From: Prevotellaceae bacterium
GTDB lineage: Bacteria; Bacteroidota; Bacteroidia; Bacteroidales; UBA932
Assembly: GCA_031278135.1 (NCBI GenBank)
Contig: JAITKY010000174.1
Span: 1-5,147, forward strand
Length of the DNA: 5,147 nt
Direction: 5' to 3'
The notes under the pieces are model-generated. The model was given only the letters and a program-made list of their open reading frames with translations, searched no databases and was not told where the DNA came from. Positions 1 through 5,147 of this stretch are shown one piece after another. The position numbers were made by a program, and so were the translations under genes. Numbering within the stretch: the stretch's first letter is position 1; the number at the start of each line of letters is the position of its first letter.

Positions 1-100
1 TATACAAACCTGATTTTTCAATTCATTCTTTTCAATGATTCTTTTTACTTTGGTTCAGGTGTTGTAATCGCCAGAGTCTTTTCAGTATTCTGAATTTGTT
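1..100. other. Left flank with no supportable gene
   Basis: This A/T-rich stretch lies downstream of the asd stop codon. A plus-strand frame is open from base 1 to a TGA at 91-93 (30 codons), and a minus-strand frame without a convincing start runs off the left edge. Neither has a recognisable sequence. A short hairpin, TTCAG at 81-85 with CTGAA at 90-94, is followed on the plus strand by a T-rich run, so it could end a plus-strand transcript coming from the left. On the minus strand no U-run follows it, so it is not a convincing asd terminator. Confidence 0.3.
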
Positions 101-1102
101 TTAATTTGTGGAAAAAAGATATTCGGCGATTTGAATAGCGTTTAGCGCTGCACCTTTGCGTATCTGGTCGCTGACAGTCCAGAAAGCAAGTCCGTTAGTG
201 TGCGTGTAGTCTTTTCGCAAACGTCCTACATATACATCGTCGCAACCGGCAAGATGAAACGGCATCGGATATTTTCCTTCGGACGGATTATCGAATAATG
301 TCACTCCGGGAGCGGCTTCAAACGCCTGTCGCACATCGTCTAACGAAAGTGGAGATGTCGTTTCGCACCATATTGCTTCGGAATGAGCACGCATGACCGG
401 CACGCGAATCGCTGTCGCACTGACCGATACGTCGGAATGCATTATTTTGCGTGTTTCGTTGTGCATTTTCATCTCTTCCTTAGTGTAGTCGTTATCCGTG
501 AACACGTCTATTTGCGGAATTAGGTTGAATGCTAACTGGTATTTGAATTTTGTTATTGTCGGTTCCGTCCCGTTCAACACTTGCGACGACTGGATTTTCA
601 ACTCTTCCATAGCCGCTGCGCCCGCTCCACTCGCCGACTGATATGTGGCAATGTGAACGCGTTCGATATGCGACAGTTTCTCGATGGGATTCAACGCAAC
701 AACCATCTGTATTGTCGTACAGTTGGGATTCGAAATAATGTTGCGGGGACAATTTTTTGCATCTCCGGCATTTACTTCCGGGACAACTAAAGGCACATCG
801 TCATCAAGACGGAACGCGCTTGAATTGTCGATCATCACTGTCCCGAATTTGGTGATGTCCGAAGCATATTCGCGTGATGTTCCTGCTCCGGCGGATGCAA
901 GGGCAATATCGATTCCCTTAAAATCATCGTTATGCTTTAACTCTTTGACTTTGATTTTTTCGCCGCGAAAAACATATACCGCGCCTGTGCTACGCGCCGA
1001 ACCAAACAAAACCAATTCATCTAATGGAAATTTACGTTCATCCAGCAGTTTCAGAAATTCCTGACCCACTGCTCCACTGACGCCAACTATTGCAATTTTC
1101 AT
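101..1102 (-). CDS. asd: Aspartate-semialdehyde dehydrogenase
   Basis: This cytoplasmic enzyme reduces L-aspartyl-4-phosphate to L-aspartate-4-semialdehyde with NADPH, the branch-point step to diaminopimelate/lysine, threonine and methionine. The 333-residue product has the usual family length. An N-terminal NADP-binding Rossmann motif (GVSGAVGQ, residues 7-14) is followed by DNSSAFR at 92-98, which belongs to the phosphate/substrate pocket. The catalytic cysteine is Cys128 in SNPNCTT, Gln155 and the SASGAG loop follow at 155-161, and RVPVMRAH at 233-240 supplies the substrate-binding arginine and the catalytic His240. All key residues are present and the frame is intact. The ATG at 1102-1100 places the Rossmann strand (MKIAIVG) at the very start, as is normal. 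It has no Shine-Dalgarno site, as is usual in Bacteroidota. The gene diverges from the lipoprotein gene at 1257 and appears monocistronic within the window. Confidence 0.97.
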   Translation of the reverse strand: MKIAIVGVSGAVGQEFLKLLDERKFPLDELVLFGSARSTGAVYVFRGEKIKVKELKHNDDFKGIDIALASAGAGTSREYASDITKFGTVMIDNSSAFRLDDDVPLVVPEVNAGDAKNCPRNIISNPNCTTIQMVVALNPIEKLSHIERVHIATYQSASGAGAAAMEELKIQSSQVLNGTEPTITKFKYQLAFNLIPQIDVFTDNDYTKEEMKMHNETRKIMHSDVSVSATAIRVPVMRAHSEAIWCETTSPLSLDDVRQAFEAAPGVTLFDNPSEGKYPMPFHLAGCDDVYVGRLRKDYTHTNGLAFWTVSDQIRKGAALNAIQIAEYLFSTN

Positions 1103-1148
1103 ATTTTCAAAAAAATAACTATATAATTACTATATCAATTTAACGGTG

Positions 1149-1156
1149 CAAATGTA
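1149..1156 (-). promoter_or_regulatory. asd promoter, -7 box
   Basis: Read on the minus strand the octamer is TACATTTG, an exact match to the Bacteroidota primary-sigma -7 consensus TAnnTTTG. It predicts a start near 1143 and a leader of about 40 bases before the asd ATG. No TTG or TTTG element is visible at the expected -33 position. A palindrome (1165-1187) occupies that place instead. Confidence 0.6.
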
Positions 1157-1164
1157 CAACAAAA

Positions 1165-1187
1165 ATTTATTTCCGCCGGAAAAAAAT
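1165..1187. promoter_or_regulatory. Palindrome between divergent promoters, possible operator
   Basis: Ten of eleven base pairs match around a centre at 1176, with a core of TTCCGCCGGAA and A/T-rich outer arms. The single mismatch is 1169/1183. It covers the place where the asd -33 element should lie and is upstream of the promoter of the 1257 gene, so a dimeric regulator bound here could affect both. A one-base centre makes an RNA hairpin poor, which favours a DNA site. The outer arms are A/T runs that could pair by chance, so only the G/C core is informative. Confidence 0.3.
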
Positions 1188-1223
1188 AATTTTACAAAAA
1201 GCATAAAGATAAAAGAAAATCAT

Positions 1224-1231
1224 TAACTTTG
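1224..1231 (+). promoter_or_regulatory. Promoter of lipoprotein gene, -7 box
   Basis: TAACTTTG matches the Bacteroidota -7 consensus TAnnTTTG exactly. It predicts a start near 1236-1238 and a short leader of about 20 bases before the ATG at 1257. No clear -33 TTTG is visible at the expected distance upstream. Confidence 0.6.
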
Positions 1232-1256
1232 TGCAAAATTTTATTTTCGTTTTATT

Positions 1257-2123
1257 ATGAATACGATACGTTTTTTTCTTATAAGTCTGACAGTTACGGT
1301 TGTGATGAGTTGTGCGGGACAGCCGGCATCGAAATTGAATGTGATGACTTTCAATATCAGATTAGATACTGCTGTTGACAGTTTAAACGCGTGGTCATAT
1401 CGGAAGGAATTTGCTGCCGCCTGCATCGATTTTTACGAAACAGATATTGTTGGTTTGCAGGAAGTTTTGCATCATCAGTTGGAAGATCTGAAACATTATT
1501 TGCCCGGATACGAAGCCTTGGGCGTTGGACGGTTCGACGGGAAAACCAAAGGAGAATACAGCGCAATCATGTACAGGAAAGACCGTTTCGATGTATTGGA
1601 ATCCGCAACTTTCTGGTTATCGGAAAATCCGGAGGCTGTCGGCGTAAAAGGCTGGGATGCAGCATGCGAACGTGTTGTAACATGGGGACATTTTAAAGAC
1701 AGGCACACAGGCAAGGATTTTTACTTTGTCAATACTCATTTCGATCATATCGGACAGGTCGCCCGTCGTGAGAGCAGTAAACTTTTGCTGTCGAAATTGA
1801 AGGAAACAGTTAAGGACAAGCCTGTTATCGTTACGGGAGACTTCAACTCCGTTTCAACAAACGAAGCGATAAAGACTTTGACGGACAAGTCGAATCCCGA
1901 ACATTTGTCGAACACTTATGATTTGTCGCCTTTGCGGTACGGTCCCGACTGGTCGTTTCATGGTTTTGGCAAAGTTCCTTTGGCAAAACGTGGGATTATT
2001 GATTACATTTTTATACGCGGCAATATAAAAACAAGCCGGCACGGAATCATTTATGATGTAAAAGACAACGGTTTGTATCTTTCGGACCATAATCCGGTAT
2101 TATGTACGCTTATTGTTGAATAA
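1257..2123 (+). CDS. Endonuclease/exonuclease/phosphatase-fold lipoprotein
   Basis: The 288-residue product begins with a lipoprotein signal peptide: Asn, Thr and Arg5, a hydrophobic stretch at about 6-16, then the lipobox VMSC with the lipidated Cys19. The mature part is one EEP (exonuclease III/DNase I-like) domain with every metal and catalytic motif in order: TFNIR with Asn33, GLQE with Glu69, VNTHFDH with Asn159 and His161, TGDFN with Asp195 and Asn197, and SDHNPV with Asp277 and His278. The protein is therefore predicted to be a Mg-dependent phosphoesterase anchored in the cell envelope. The fold serves nucleases, inositol phosphatases and sphingomyelinases, so the substrate cannot be told from sequence. 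The residues after Cys19 (AGQPASK) lack the acidic cluster of the Bacteroidota lipoprotein export signal, suggesting a periplasm-facing rather than surface location. It has its own promoter, stands alone, and converges with the small RNA unit at 2338. Confidence 0.9.
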   Translation: MNTIRFFLISLTVTVVMSCAGQPASKLNVMTFNIRLDTAVDSLNAWSYRKEFAAACIDFYETDIVGLQEVLHHQLEDLKHYLPGYEALGVGRFDGKTKGEYSAIMYRKDRFDVLESATFWLSENPEAVGVKGWDAACERVVTWGHFKDRHTGKDFYFVNTHFDHIGQVARRESSKLLLSKLKETVKDKPVIVTGDFNSVSTNEAIKTLTDKSNPEHLSNTYDLSPLRYGPDWSFHGFGKVPLAKRGIIDYIFIRGNIKTSRHGIIYDVKDNGLYLSDHNPVLCTLIVE

Positions 2124-2161
2124 CAGCAAGTATCGCTATTGATAAAAGAAAAGAAATGAGA

Positions 2162-2186
2162 CGAATCGTAAAATTCGCTTTTTCTT
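2162..2186 (+). terminator. Weak terminator after the lipoprotein gene, possibly bidirectional
   Basis: CGAAT at 2162-2166 pairs with ATTCG at 2173-2177 over a six-base loop, followed by C and a T-rich run at 2179-2186. The stem is short. An A-rich tract (about 2144-2157) on the other side gives a U-rich run to minus-strand transcripts, so the same hairpin could act as a backup stop for the small RNA coming from the right. It lies about 40 bases beyond the lipoprotein stop codon. Confidence 0.5.
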
Positions 2187-2199
2187 ATAATTCAAGAGG

Positions 2200-2338
2200 A
2201 AAAAGATAATACAGGAGAAATGTCAACTGGATACTTCCGGGCGGCAGTCAGCTTGCAGAGTTCATTTATGGAAGAGTGGAAATACCTCATTGACATTCTA
2301 TTTCAACCCTTTATCAGATTTAATCCCTCCTGTTTTAT
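2200..2338 (-). ncRNA. Candidate structured small RNA, possibly 6S-like
   Basis: Minus-strand transcription from the -7 box at 2343-2350 should start at about 2338, exactly where a closing helix begins. Bases 2327-2338 pair with 2206-2217 (11 of 12 positions, including ACAGGAG with CUCCUGU), and the 3' arm is followed at once by CUUUUU (2205-2200), so the RNA would end near 2200 and be about 139 nt. A second helix pairs 2289-2297 with 2219-2227, and after a 2x2 internal loop a third pairs 2278-2286 with 2230-2238. Three wobble pairs (2289/2227, 2285/2231, 2282/2234) work as G-U only in minus-strand RNA. About 28-29 unpaired bases bulge on the 5' side between the first two helices, and a 39-base apical region has little structure. 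No gene follows in the same direction, so it is unlikely to be a leader. A promoter-like hairpin with one large bulge resembles 6S RNAs; I could not match it to a family. No open frame of note is present. Confidence 0.6.
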
Positions 2339-2342
2339 GATG

Positions 2343-2350
2343 CAAAGGTA
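2343..2350 (-). promoter_or_regulatory. Promoter of the small RNA, -7 box
   Basis: On the minus strand the octamer is TACCTTTG, an exact TAnnTTTG match and identical to the aldA -7 box. The shared sequence extends to eleven bases (TATTACCTTTG, 2343-2353 here and 2526-2536 for aldA). The predicted start at about 2338 coincides with the base of the RNA closing helix. A -33 TTTG is not evident at the normal spacing. Confidence 0.6.
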
Positions 2351-2353
2351 ATA

Positions 2354-2503
2354 CTAAAAATTATATCTGCATAAATTTTCAGTCTTTTTTACTACCTTTT
2401 TTTACTTTCATCCTTATTCCTTCTCATTATTAAATATCAACTCTAAAACAATCTAAAAAGAAATATGTTTAACACGAAATTATCGATTTAAAATCTTAAA
2501 AAA
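2354..2503. other. A/T-rich intergenic stretch
   Basis: This stretch separates the small RNA promoter from the divergent aldA promoter. It is very A/T-rich, with T-runs near 2385-2405. I see no open frame, strong hairpin or repeat. It may hold regulator sites for aldA, but none can be named from sequence. Confidence 0.5.
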
Positions 2504-2536
2504 TTTGTTGGTTATAAAAAAATGTTATTACCTTTG
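2504..2536 (+). promoter_or_regulatory. aldA promoter
   Basis: TACCTTTG at 2529-2536 is an exact Bacteroidota -7 box. Upstream, TTTG at 2504-2507 (21 bases before the -7 box) or TTG at 2508-2510 (18 bases before) supplies a -33 element, making this the most complete promoter in the window. The predicted start is near 2541, giving a leader of about 40 bases before the ATG at 2581. Confidence 0.7.
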
Positions 2537-2580
2537 TAAAAAATATTATTCTATTAACATTAATATAGAAATTTTTGATT

Positions 2581-4017
2581 ATGAGAGATCTAAAGATGTT
2601 TATTGACGGCAAATTTGCCGAAAACACGTCAGGAAAATGGATTGATGTGTTGAATCCTTCGACCGAAGAAGTGATATCGCGTATGCCTGAGGGTACGGCG
2701 GACGACGCTAAAACAGCGATTGATGCGGCAGCAAAAGCGCAAAAAGACTGGGAAAAAACTCCCGCAGTCGAAAGAGCATCCTATCTGCTTAAAATCGCAG
2801 CAGGCATCCGTACAAGAGAGAAGGAACTTACCGATATCATTGTCAGTGAAGGAGGTAAGGTGCAAGGACTGGCTAATGTCGAAGTCCTGTTTACTGCCGA
2901 TTACCTTGAGTATATGGCAGGCTGGGCGCGTCGTTACGAAGGCGAAATCATTCAGAGCGACCGTCCTAACGAAAGTATTTTTCTGTTTAAAAAAGCAATT
3001 GGCGTAACTACTGGAATTCTGCCATGGAATTTTCCATTCTTCCTGATTGCGCGTAAAGCCGCTCCCGCTTTGGTGACAGGTAACACTATCGTGATTAAAC
3101 CCAGCCAGTTGACGCCCGAAAACGCATACGTCTTCGCTCAAGTTGTCGAAGAAAGCGGCTTGCCGGCAGGAGTGTTCAATTTAGTGATGGGCAAAGGATC
3201 TGTTATCGGACAGGAACTTGCTTCGAACCCGAAAGTCGGAATGGTCAGCCTTACCGGAAGTGTTGCCGCCGGACAGCAAACGATGGCCGCCGCTGCTCCG
3301 AATATCACCAAAGTTTCGTTGGAACTCGGAGGAAAAGCTCCTGCAATCGTATTTGAGGATGCCGACCTCGATTTGGCAGTTAAGTCGATCATCGCTTCTC
3401 GCGTCATCAATACGGGACAGGTGTGCAACTGCGCCGAACGGGTGTATGTACATTCCAAAGTGAAAGATACTTTTATCGAAAAACTGATCGAAGGTCTGAA
3501 AAAAGTGAAAACAGGCAATCCAGCCGAAATTAAGGATTTGGATATGGGTCCGCTTATCGAAGCCAACGCATTGAAATCGGTAGAAGAGAAGGTTGCCAAG
3601 GCTGTTCAGCAGGGAGCAAAATTGGTTTATGGAGGTAAACGTATCGGCGATAAGGGATATTTCTTTGAACCGACTGTTCTGGTTGATGCTACGCAAAAAA
3701 TGGATATCATCCAGGAAGAAACATTCGGTCCGGTGTTGCCAATCGTCGAATTTAACTGCGTAAACGAGGTTATCGAATGGGCTAACGATTGCGAGTATGG
3801 TCTCACTTCGTCAATCTACACTCAAAATCTGGATTTGGCATTCAAATTAATTCGTTCTTTGAAGTTCGGTGAAACGTATGTGAATCGCGAAAATTTCGAA
3901 GCAATGCAGGGATTCCATGCCGGATGGCGTAAATCGGGAATCGGCGGCGCTGACGGAAAACATGGCTTGGAAGAATATCTCCAAACTCATGTGGTTTACC
4001 TTGAAACACAGGGATAA
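2581..4017 (+). CDS. aldA: Aldehyde dehydrogenase, lactaldehyde/glycolaldehyde type
   Basis: This cytoplasmic NAD-dependent dehydrogenase is predicted to oxidise L-lactaldehyde to L-lactate and glycolaldehyde to glycolate, the aldehydes arising from fucose, rhamnose and related sugars. The product is 478 residues, almost the length of E. coli AldA (479). Numbered from this ATG, the visible motifs are ILPWNFPFF with the oxyanion Asn150, IKPS with Lys173 for the cofactor, LTGSV near 225, LELGG with the general base Glu248, GQVCNCAERV with the nucleophile Cys282, and EETFGP with Glu380. Long blocks (RRYEGEIIQSDRP, NRENFEAMQGFHAGW, KSGIGGADGKHGL) match what I recall of enterobacterial AldA closely, which separates it from betaine- or succinate-semialdehyde dehydrogenases. 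A TTG at 2575 would add two residues, but the ATG is preferred. It has its own promoter and terminator and no sugar-catabolic neighbour in view, so the natural substrate is inferred from family alone. Confidence 0.92.
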   Translation: MRDLKMFIDGKFAENTSGKWIDVLNPSTEEVISRMPEGTADDAKTAIDAAAKAQKDWEKTPAVERASYLLKIAAGIRTREKELTDIIVSEGGKVQGLANVEVLFTADYLEYMAGWARRYEGEIIQSDRPNESIFLFKKAIGVTTGILPWNFPFFLIARKAAPALVTGNTIVIKPSQLTPENAYVFAQVVEESGLPAGVFNLVMGKGSVIGQELASNPKVGMVSLTGSVAAGQQTMAAAAPNITKVSLELGGKAPAIVFEDADLDLAVKSIIASRVINTGQVCNCAERVYVHSKVKDTFIEKLIEGLKKVKTGNPAEIKDLDMGPLIEANALKSVEEKVAKAVQQGAKLVYGGKRIGDKGYFFEPTVLVDATQKMDIIQEETFGPVLPIVEFNCVNEVIEWANDCEYGLTSSIYTQNLDLAFKLIRSLKFGETYVNRENFEAMQGFHAGWRKSGIGGADGKHGLEEYLQTHVVYLETQG

Positions 4018-4065
4018 GTTTTGCAGATTTTATTACTTTGGTTTTTTATTGATTAATATTGAGAA

Positions 4066-4096
4066 GGGGCGATCCGAAAACGACGCCCCCTTTTTT
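4066..4096 (+). terminator. Rho-independent terminator of aldA
   Basis: GGGGCG at 4066-4071 pairs with CGCCCC at 4084-4089 around a 12-base loop. One extra C and six T residues (4091-4096) follow. It lies about 50 bases after the aldA stop and is the strongest G/C hairpin in the window. The opposite strand has no U-run after the stem, so it works for plus-strand transcripts only. Confidence 0.85.
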
Positions 4097-4134
4097 GTCG
4101 AACAAGCGCTGATTAAAAACGAAATATTGTCCAC

Positions 4135-4193
4135 AAAAAATATTATTCACAGAAAAATCAAATCTGTGTAAATCTGAGTCATTTGTGAATAAT
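4135..4193 (-). terminator. Terminator of mqnC, overlapping its coding end
   Basis: A perfect ten-base inverted repeat (ATTATTCACA at 4142-4151 and TGTGAATAAT at 4184-4193, plus-strand reading) is followed on the minus strand by A and six T residues (4140-4135). Inside the long loop a second hairpin can form, CACAGA at 4148-4153 with TCTGTG at 4163-4168, which competes with the outer stem. The outer upstream arm lies in the last codons of mqnC, so the stop codon (4181-4179) is in the loop. The A/T-rich stem makes this moderate rather than strong. Confidence 0.6.
4160..4179. repeat. Two tandem ten-base units
   Basis: AAATCTGTGT (4160-4169) is followed directly by AAATCTGAGT (4170-4179), differing at one base. 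A degenerate third copy may follow. The second unit reaches the first base of the mqnC stop codon region. The units also supply one arm of the inner hairpin of the mqnC terminator. Confidence 0.5.
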
Positions 4194-5147
4194 GATCCTT
4201 TCCTCGTACTTTTGATTTCTCAGCCACGGTTCGAATCCGGCTTCCCGTATAGCGTTTTGGATTCCGGAGGCATCGAATCTGTTGGACGCTCCTGCCGACG
4301 AAACTACATTTTCCTCTATCATGATTGAGCCGAAATCGTTTACTCCTGAATGTAAACATATCTGCGCCGTATCTTTACCGACAGTCAGCCATGACGCCTG
4401 TATATTGTTGATATTGACCAGTGCTATCCGGCTTATGGCAATCATTCTGACGTATTCGGACGAGGATACGGGTTTGATAACATATTGTTGCGCCATGCGT
4501 GTACCAAGCGACTGCACTGTCCAGCAAATAAACGCAAGAAAGCCATACGTTCCAGCCGGTCGCCGGTCGTGTAAATCTCTAATCAGCAGCAGATGTTCGA
4601 TTCTTTCGGATACCGTTTCGATATGACCGAACATCATAGTCGCCGAAGCAGGCAAATTCAGCACATGAGCCTCGTGCATAACGTCTAACCATGCTTTAAC
4701 ACCGGGTTTGCCTGGCGACAGTTGTTTCCTGACTCTGTCGCTTAATATTTCGGCTCCGGCACCCGGCAAACTGTCTAATCCCGCCTCGATCAACTTTTCC
4801 AGAACAAAACGGTAACTTTGTTTTTCCAACCGTGCAATATGCGCAATCTCAGGAGGTCCCAAAGCATGAAGTTTCAATCCGGGATATTTTGATTTCAGTT
4901 CCCTGAACAGCGAACAGTAAAATTCCAAACCGTATTTCGGATGCAGTCCGCCCTGTAACAGCAATTGATCACCTCCTTTACGAAACAGATCTTCAATCTT
5001 TTCAGAATATCCGGCTATGGTAGTCGTGTAACTTTTGTCCGATTCGCCAAGCCTGCACGAAAAATTGCAAAAACTGCATCCTGCAATACAGACATTGGTG
5101 ATATTCACATTCCTGTCGATTTGCCAACTGACTTTGTCGCCCGGATG
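4179..5147 (-). CDS. mqnC: Cyclic dehypoxanthine futalosine synthase, 5' end cut off
   Basis: This radical-SAM enzyme cyclises dehypoxanthine futalosine in the futalosine route to menaquinone. The frame is open to the right edge: 322 residues are visible, from HPGDKVSWQIDRNVNITN onward, and perhaps 40-60 N-terminal residues lie outside. A GTG at 5108 could be mistaken for the start, but the conserved residues before it show that it is internal. The [4Fe-4S]-binding CxxxCxxC (CIAGCSFC, visible residues 20-27) is intact. QGGLHP, HALGPPE, LDSLPGAGAEI and MMFGHIET follow in family order. IQASWLTVGK and NDFGSIMIEENVVSSAG near the C-terminus identify MqnC rather than its relative MqnE (aminofutalosine synthase). 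The C-terminal REAGFEPWLRNQKYE is typical. The gene converges with aldA, and each has its own terminator. Other mqn genes are not in the window. Confidence 0.93.
   Translation of the reverse strand, partial: HPGDKVSWQIDRNVNITNVCIAGCSFCNFSCRLGESDKSYTTTIAGYSEKIEDLFRKGGDQLLLQGGLHPKYGLEFYCSLFRELKSKYPGLKLHALGPPEIAHIARLEKQSYRFVLEKLIEAGLDSLPGAGAEILSDRVRKQLSPGKPGVKAWLDVMHEAHVLNLPASATMMFGHIETVSERIEHLLLIRDLHDRRPAGTYGFLAFICWTVQSLGTRMAQQYVIKPVSSSEYVRMIAISRIALVNINNIQASWLTVGKDTAQICLHSGVNDFGSIMIEENVVSSAGASNRFDASGIQNAIREAGFEPWLRNQKYEERIIIHK

Noticed and set aside
15..41. Approximate direct repeat of TTTTCAAT at 15-22 and 29-36
   Set aside because: It is short, A/T-rich and only two copies, so chance explains it.
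1..93. Possible C-terminus of a plus-strand gene entering from the left edge
   Set aside because: Thirty open codons in A/T-rich DNA with no recognisable sequence are not enough to call a gene.
684..1064. Long open plus-strand frame opposite asd
   Set aside because: It is antisense to an intact, fully conserved asd gene, has no promoter or recognisable motif, and reads as low-complexity shadow sequence.
2200..2338. Signal recognition particle RNA or tmRNA as identity of the minus-strand RNA
   Set aside because: The conserved SRP apical loop and internal loop bases are absent, and there is no tRNA-like end or tag reading frame.
2629..3696. Several minus-strand open frames of 150-170 codons opposite aldA
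   Set aside because: They overlap each other and a complete aldA gene, are rich in Cys, Phe and Ser as reverse-frame shadows are, and match no known family.
4034..4041. Promoter-like TTACTTTG after aldA (and a similar one near 47-52)
   Set aside because: There is only one base between TA and TTTG instead of two, and no gene follows on that strand.
3917..4171. Plus-strand frame running from within aldA past its stop
   Set aside because: It uses the wrong frame of aldA, then crosses the aldA terminator hairpin and the mqnC terminator.

Overview
The window looks like a piece of a Bacteroidota chromosome, most likely order Bacteroidales. The evidence is threefold. Every gene start lacks a purine-rich Shine-Dalgarno site and sits behind an A/T-rich leader. 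Exact copies of the Bacteroidota sigma-factor -7 box TAnnTTTG stand upstream of the transcription units (asd at 1149-1156 on minus, the lipoprotein gene at 1224-1231 on plus, aldA at 2529-2536 on plus, and a non-coding unit at 2343-2350 on minus). The proteins also read like Bacteroidales homologues. It is a housekeeping and metabolic region: I see no phage, transposase, CRISPR or toxin-antitoxin gene.

Layout, left to right. Bases 1-100 hold nothing firm. A minus-strand asd gene (aspartate-semialdehyde dehydrogenase, 101-1102) is divergent from a plus-strand gene for a small lipoprotein of the endonuclease/exonuclease/phosphatase fold (1257-2123). The 154-base gap between them carries two opposed promoters and a near-perfect 23-bp palindrome at the asd -33 position. 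A 457-base gap follows (2124-2580). It holds a weak plus-strand terminator, then a minus-strand unit with its own perfect -7 box that predicts a roughly 139-nt structured RNA ending in a U-run, then an A/T-rich stretch, then the aldA promoter. aldA (2581-4017) encodes an aldehyde dehydrogenase very like lactaldehyde/glycolaldehyde dehydrogenase and ends at a strong terminator. A minus-strand mqnC (4179-5147, cut by the right edge) encodes the radical-SAM cyclase of the futalosine menaquinone pathway. Its terminator hairpin begins inside the last codons of the gene.

The four protein genes appear to be separate transcription units rather than one operon: asd serves Lys/Thr/Met and diaminopimelate synthesis, aldA oxidises small aldehydes from deoxysugar breakdown, mqnC makes menaquinone, and the lipoprotein is a metal-dependent phosphoesterase with unknown substrate. 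The most interesting element is the minus-strand RNA at about 2200-2338. Its position, promoter, long interrupted hairpin with a large 5' bulge, and wobble pairs that work on only one strand make it a good candidate small RNA, possibly a 6S-type RNA. That identity is an inference.
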